NCBI RefSeq assembly: GCF_006376615.1
Contig: NZ_VEXQ01000001.1
Location: 124,001 to 188,000 of the forward strand
Source: Buttiauxella sp. B2
Lineage (GTDB): Bacteria > Pseudomonadota > Gammaproteobacteria > Enterobacterales > Enterobacteriaceae
Direction of reading: 5' to 3'
Length of the DNA: 64,000 bases
The notes under the pieces were generated by a model. The model saw nothing but the letters and a program-made list of their open reading frames with translations, did no database searches and was not told the origin of the DNA. Shown piece after piece: positions 61,506 to 64,000 of this stretch. Numbering within the stretch: position 1 is the first letter of the stretch; every line of letters starts with the position of its first letter. The translations under genes and the position numbers were made by a program.

Positions 61506-61661
61506 ATGGACCTTTTTGATGAGTCTTATGAACGCCATAAGCAATCTGTAGGTAATCAGGAAGCCCGTTGGAATGCCTGGTTAGCCAGTCACCCATTGGT
61601 GTTGGTTTTTGTGGCATCGATAACGGTTGTTATCATTATGCTTGCCATGCATTTCTCGTAG
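61506..61661 (+). CDS. Small single-pass membrane protein
   Basis: 51 residues (MDLFDESYERHKQSVGNQ start). A hydrophilic N-terminus with one tryptophan pair (RWNAWL) is followed by a transmembrane helix (LVLVFVASITVVIIMLAM). GGGGA Shine-Dalgarno before the ATG. It lies 33 bases after yciB and 18 before yciA in the same direction, so likely in the operon. I do not know an E. coli counterpart. Confidence 0.72.
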   Translation: MDLFDESYERHKQSVGNQEARWNAWLASHPLVLVFVASITVVIIMLAMHFS

Positions 61662-61679
61662 AAAATAGGCAACGATAAA

Positions 61680-62081
61680 GTGAGTTCAAGTATTCAGCAA
61701 AGCGCTCCCGTTGGGGAACTGGTATTACGCACACTTGCGATGCCTGCGGACACTAACGCCAACGGTGATATTTTTGGCGGCTGGTTGATGGCGCAAATGG
61801 ACATGGGCGGCGCAATCCAGGCCAAAGAAATTGCCAAGGGCCGCGTGGTAACAGTCCGTGTTGATGGAATGACGTTTCTCAAGCCTGTCGCGGTGGGTGA
61901 TGTGGTGTGTTGTTACGCGAATTGCGTAACACGCGGGAACAGTTCTATCACTATCAACGTGGAAGTATGGGTGAAAAAAGTCTCTTCCGAGCCTATTGGG
62001 CAGCGCTATAAAGCGACCGAAGCTATTTTCATCTATGTGGCTGTTGATACCGAGGGTAAACCGCGACCTATTCCACGCTAA
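61680..62081 (+). CDS. yciA: Acyl-CoA thioesterase YciA
   Basis: 133-residue hot-dog-fold thioesterase with broad acyl-CoA range. MPADTNANGDIFGGWLM carries the catalytic Asn/Asp region. GTG start. It may recycle acyl-CoA for membrane lipid balance, in keeping with yciB and yciC. Confidence 0.96.
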   Translation: MSSSIQQSAPVGELVLRTLAMPADTNANGDIFGGWLMAQMDMGGAIQAKEIAKGRVVTVRVDGMTFLKPVAVGDVVCCYANCVTRGNSSITINVEVWVKKVSSEPIGQRYKATEAIFIYVAVDTEGKPRPIPR

Positions 62082-62091
62082 ATTCTGCTTC

Positions 62092-62126
62092 AATAAAAAA
62101 TGCGCCTCCTGGCGCATTTTTTATTG
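62092..62126. terminator. Bidirectional terminator yciA/dcp
   Basis: AATAAAAAATGCGCC / GGCGCATTTTTTATT palindrome between convergent stops. Confidence 0.92.
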
Positions 62127-62131
62127 CCTGA

Positions 62132-64000
62132 TTACTCCTCGGCGAGTCCCCGATTTTTGAGCATCGGTTCGCTATAAGGTTCGTGTCCACGCCAGTCGTT
62201 GTACAGGGCTTTGAGTTCCCGACTATTCCCGCGCGATAAAATAGCCTCCCGGAAGCGCTGACCGTTTTCTGGCGTTAATCCGCCCTGCTCCACAAACCAC
62301 TGATAGCCATCATCTGCCAGCATTTGCGTCCAGATATAGGCGTAATAACCCGCGGCGTAACCGCCACCAAAGATATGCGCAAAATAGCTACTACGATAAC
62401 GTGGAGGAACAGCTGCAAGGTTAATGTGCTCAACCTCAAGCGCATTCGCTTCAAACTGTGCAACTTCATCAACCGCACTTCCACCAGGTAAATTGTGCCA
62501 GTTCATATCCAGAAGTGCTGCGGCGAGCAGCTCCGTCATGTCGTAACCTTTATTGAAGCCAGCTGCGCGGAACAGTTTTTCGCGCAACGCCTCAGGCATC
62601 GGTTCGCCAGTTTGATAATGACGGGCATAATTGGCAAACACTTGTGGCTGACGAGCCCAGTGTTCGTTGATTTGCGACGGAAACTCCACGAAGTCACGCG
62701 GCGTATTAGTGCCAGAAAGTGTCGCGTAACGTTGGGTGGCAAACAAGCCGTGCAAGGTATGGCCAAACTCGTGGAACAAGGTGACCACATCGTCCCATGA
62801 AATCAGCGCTGCTTCACCGCTTGCCGGTTTGTTGTAATTACAGACGTTATAAATGACCGGCGCGTTTTCAAGTAATGTCGATTGCTCAACAAAGTTACCC
62901 ATCCACGCCCCACCACCTTTACTGTCACGGGCAAAAAAGTCGCCGTAGAACAGCGCCATACCGCGGCCGTCTTTATCGAAAATTTCCCACGTGCGGACAT
63001 CATTGTGATAAATCGGAATATCAAAACGCTCGACAAAACTGATGCCGAAAAGCTGACTGGCCGCCCAGAACACCCCATTGGTTAATACATTATTCAACTC
63101 AAAATAGGGTTTAATTTGTGCTTCGTCGAGAAAGTACTTCGCGCGCCTGACTTGCTCGGCATAAAATGCCCAATCCCATGCTTCGGCTTTAAATCCGCCC
63201 TTCTGCGCGTCAATCATCAGCTGAATATCAACCAGCTCGCGTTGGGCGCGGGCGGTTGCAGCAGGCACTATATCGCGCATAAACTGCAATGCGGCCTGTG
63301 GTGTTTCCGCCATTTGATCGGCAATTTTCCAGGCTGCGTAGTTCTCAAAACCAAGCAGTTGCGCCTGTTCAGCACGTAGTGTGGCAAGACGAGCAACAAT
63401 AGCACGCGTGTCGTTGCCGTCATTGTGTTGAGTACGTTCCCAACCTGCTTTGAAGAGTTTTTCTCGCGTTTGGCGATGGCTAAGTGACTGCAATGCCGGT
63501 TGCTGGGTAAAGTTAAGCAACGGAATTAAATATTTCCCGTCTAAACCTTTAGCGCTCGCATGTTGCTTCGCTGCGGCAATTTCCGCGGTATTTAAACCGT
63601 CAAGTTGCTGCACATCGTCAACCACCATCCCTGCTGCTTTATCTGCGCCGTGAAGGCGATTATTAAACTGGCTACTCAGCTGCGCGGCTTCTTTGTTCAG
63701 TACTTTCAGACGCGACTTTTTCTCATCATTTAATGTGGCACCAGACAGGGAAAAATTCTGCCACATCACTGCCACTAAACGCCGTGATTCTTCGTCTAAA
63801 TCCAGAGAGTCGCGGTGCTGGTACAGTTCATCTATGCGCGAAAACAGCACTGGGTTAAGGCGCATTTCATCAGCAAGCTCAGCAAGCTCGGCTGCAAATT
63901 CCTCATCCAGCTGTTGCAAATAATCATTGGTATGCGCTGACGTCATGGCAAAGAAAACATTGGTGACACGGCCTAGCATTTGCCCAGTTTTTTCAAGTGC
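62132..64000 (-). CDS. dcp: Peptidyl-dipeptidase Dcp (5' end outside window)
   Basis: 622 visible codons of an M3-family zinc metallopeptidase that removes C-terminal dipeptides. The zinc motif HEFGH with its following Glu helix (FVEFPSQINEHW) is present, and SSYFAHIFGGGYAAGYYAYIW matches the substrate-binding end. The frame is open to the window edge (ALEKTGQMLGRVT), so the true start is outside. In E. coli dcp lies elsewhere in the terminus region; here it replaces tonB beside yciA. Confidence 0.96.
   Translation of the reverse strand, partial: ALEKTGQMLGRVTNVFFAMTSAHTNDYLQQLDEEFAAELAELADEMRLNPVLFSRIDELYQHRDSLDLDEESRRLVAVMWQNFSLSGATLNDEKKSRLKVLNKEAAQLSSQFNNRLHGADKAAGMVVDDVQQLDGLNTAEIAAAKQHASAKGLDGKYLIPLLNFTQQPALQSLSHRQTREKLFKAGWERTQHNDGNDTRAIVARLATLRAEQAQLLGFENYAAWKIADQMAETPQAALQFMRDIVPAATARAQRELVDIQLMIDAQKGGFKAEAWDWAFYAEQVRRAKYFLDEAQIKPYFELNNVLTNGVFWAASQLFGISFVERFDIPIYHNDVRTWEIFDKDGRGMALFYGDFFARDSKGGGAWMGNFVEQSTLLENAPVIYNVCNYNKPASGEAALISWDDVVTLFHEFGHTLHGLFATQRYATLSGTNTPRDFVEFPSQINEHWARQPQVFANYARHYQTGEPMPEALREKLFRAAGFNKGYDMTELLAAALLDMNWHNLPGGSAVDEVAQFEANALEVEHINLAAVPPRYRSSYFAHIFGGGYAAGYYAYIWTQMLADDGYQWFVEQGGLTPENGQRFREAILSRGNSRELKALYNDWRGHEPYSEPMLKNRGLAEE

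Overview
The window is a chromosomal segment from a member of the Enterobacteriaceae. Gene content and order follow the Escherichia coli 28-30 min region (mpaA, ycjG, tpx, tyrR, ycjFX, psp, sap, fabI, yciW, rnb, pdeR, yciT, osmB, yciH, pyrF, lapBA, pgpB, ribA, acnA, cysB, topA, yciN, sohB, yciK, btuR, rluB, yciO, rnm, trp, ompW, yciCBA). The trpG-trpD and trpC-trpF fusions, the sigma-54 psp locus and ERIC repeats also point there. I cannot fix the genus; the visibly moderate GC makes a Buttiauxella-like organism plausible, but that is a weak inference.

Layout. 1-9.4 kb: mpaA (5' end cut by the window), ycjG, tpx, tyrR, then a continuous pspABCD-ycjXF block on the minus strand with pspF divergent. 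9.5-14.8 kb: sapABCDF peptide ABC transporter. 14.9-22 kb: SRPBCC protein, fabI, yciW, rnb and the c-di-GMP regulator pdeR (RpfR). 22.1-29.8 kb: an accessory block between pdeR and yciT, with an AhpD-fold gene and divergent LysR, a crotonase that looks like the DSF signal synthase RpfF, yciZ, a fructose-6-phosphate aldolase, and a glycyl-radical enzyme with its activase. 30-48.7 kb: conserved housekeeping genes. The acnA-cysB gap hides three small genes (ymiC-like, ymiA, yciX-like), and three ERIC elements surround cysB. 48.8-55.55 kb: complete trp operon with operator, leader peptide, attenuator and terminator. 55.56-59.22 kb: a decayed prophage-like island bounded by a 51-bp imperfect repeat of the ompW 3' end. 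It carries intact tRNA-Thr(UGU) and tRNA-Gly(UCC) genes, tRNA remnants, a duplicated ~280-bp segment, a ladder of intrinsic terminators, a DUF1471 protein and an orphan HigA-type antitoxin. 59.2-64 kb: ompW, yciC, yciB, a small membrane ORF, yciA and dcp (5' end beyond the window), where E. coli would have tonB.

Functional themes: envelope stress and lipid homeostasis (psp, ycjXF, lapAB, pgpB, yciB, sap), aromatic amino-acid synthesis and control (tyrR, trp), cysteine control (cysB, yciW), peptidoglycan recycling (mpaA, ycjG) and cell-cell signalling. The most interesting element is a probable DSF quorum-sensing pair: RpfF (23552..24421) next to a PdeR/RpfR protein that keeps an N-terminal domain matching the RpfF-interaction region, PAS, GGDEF and EAL. 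The two are separated by a two-gene AhpD/LysR insertion.
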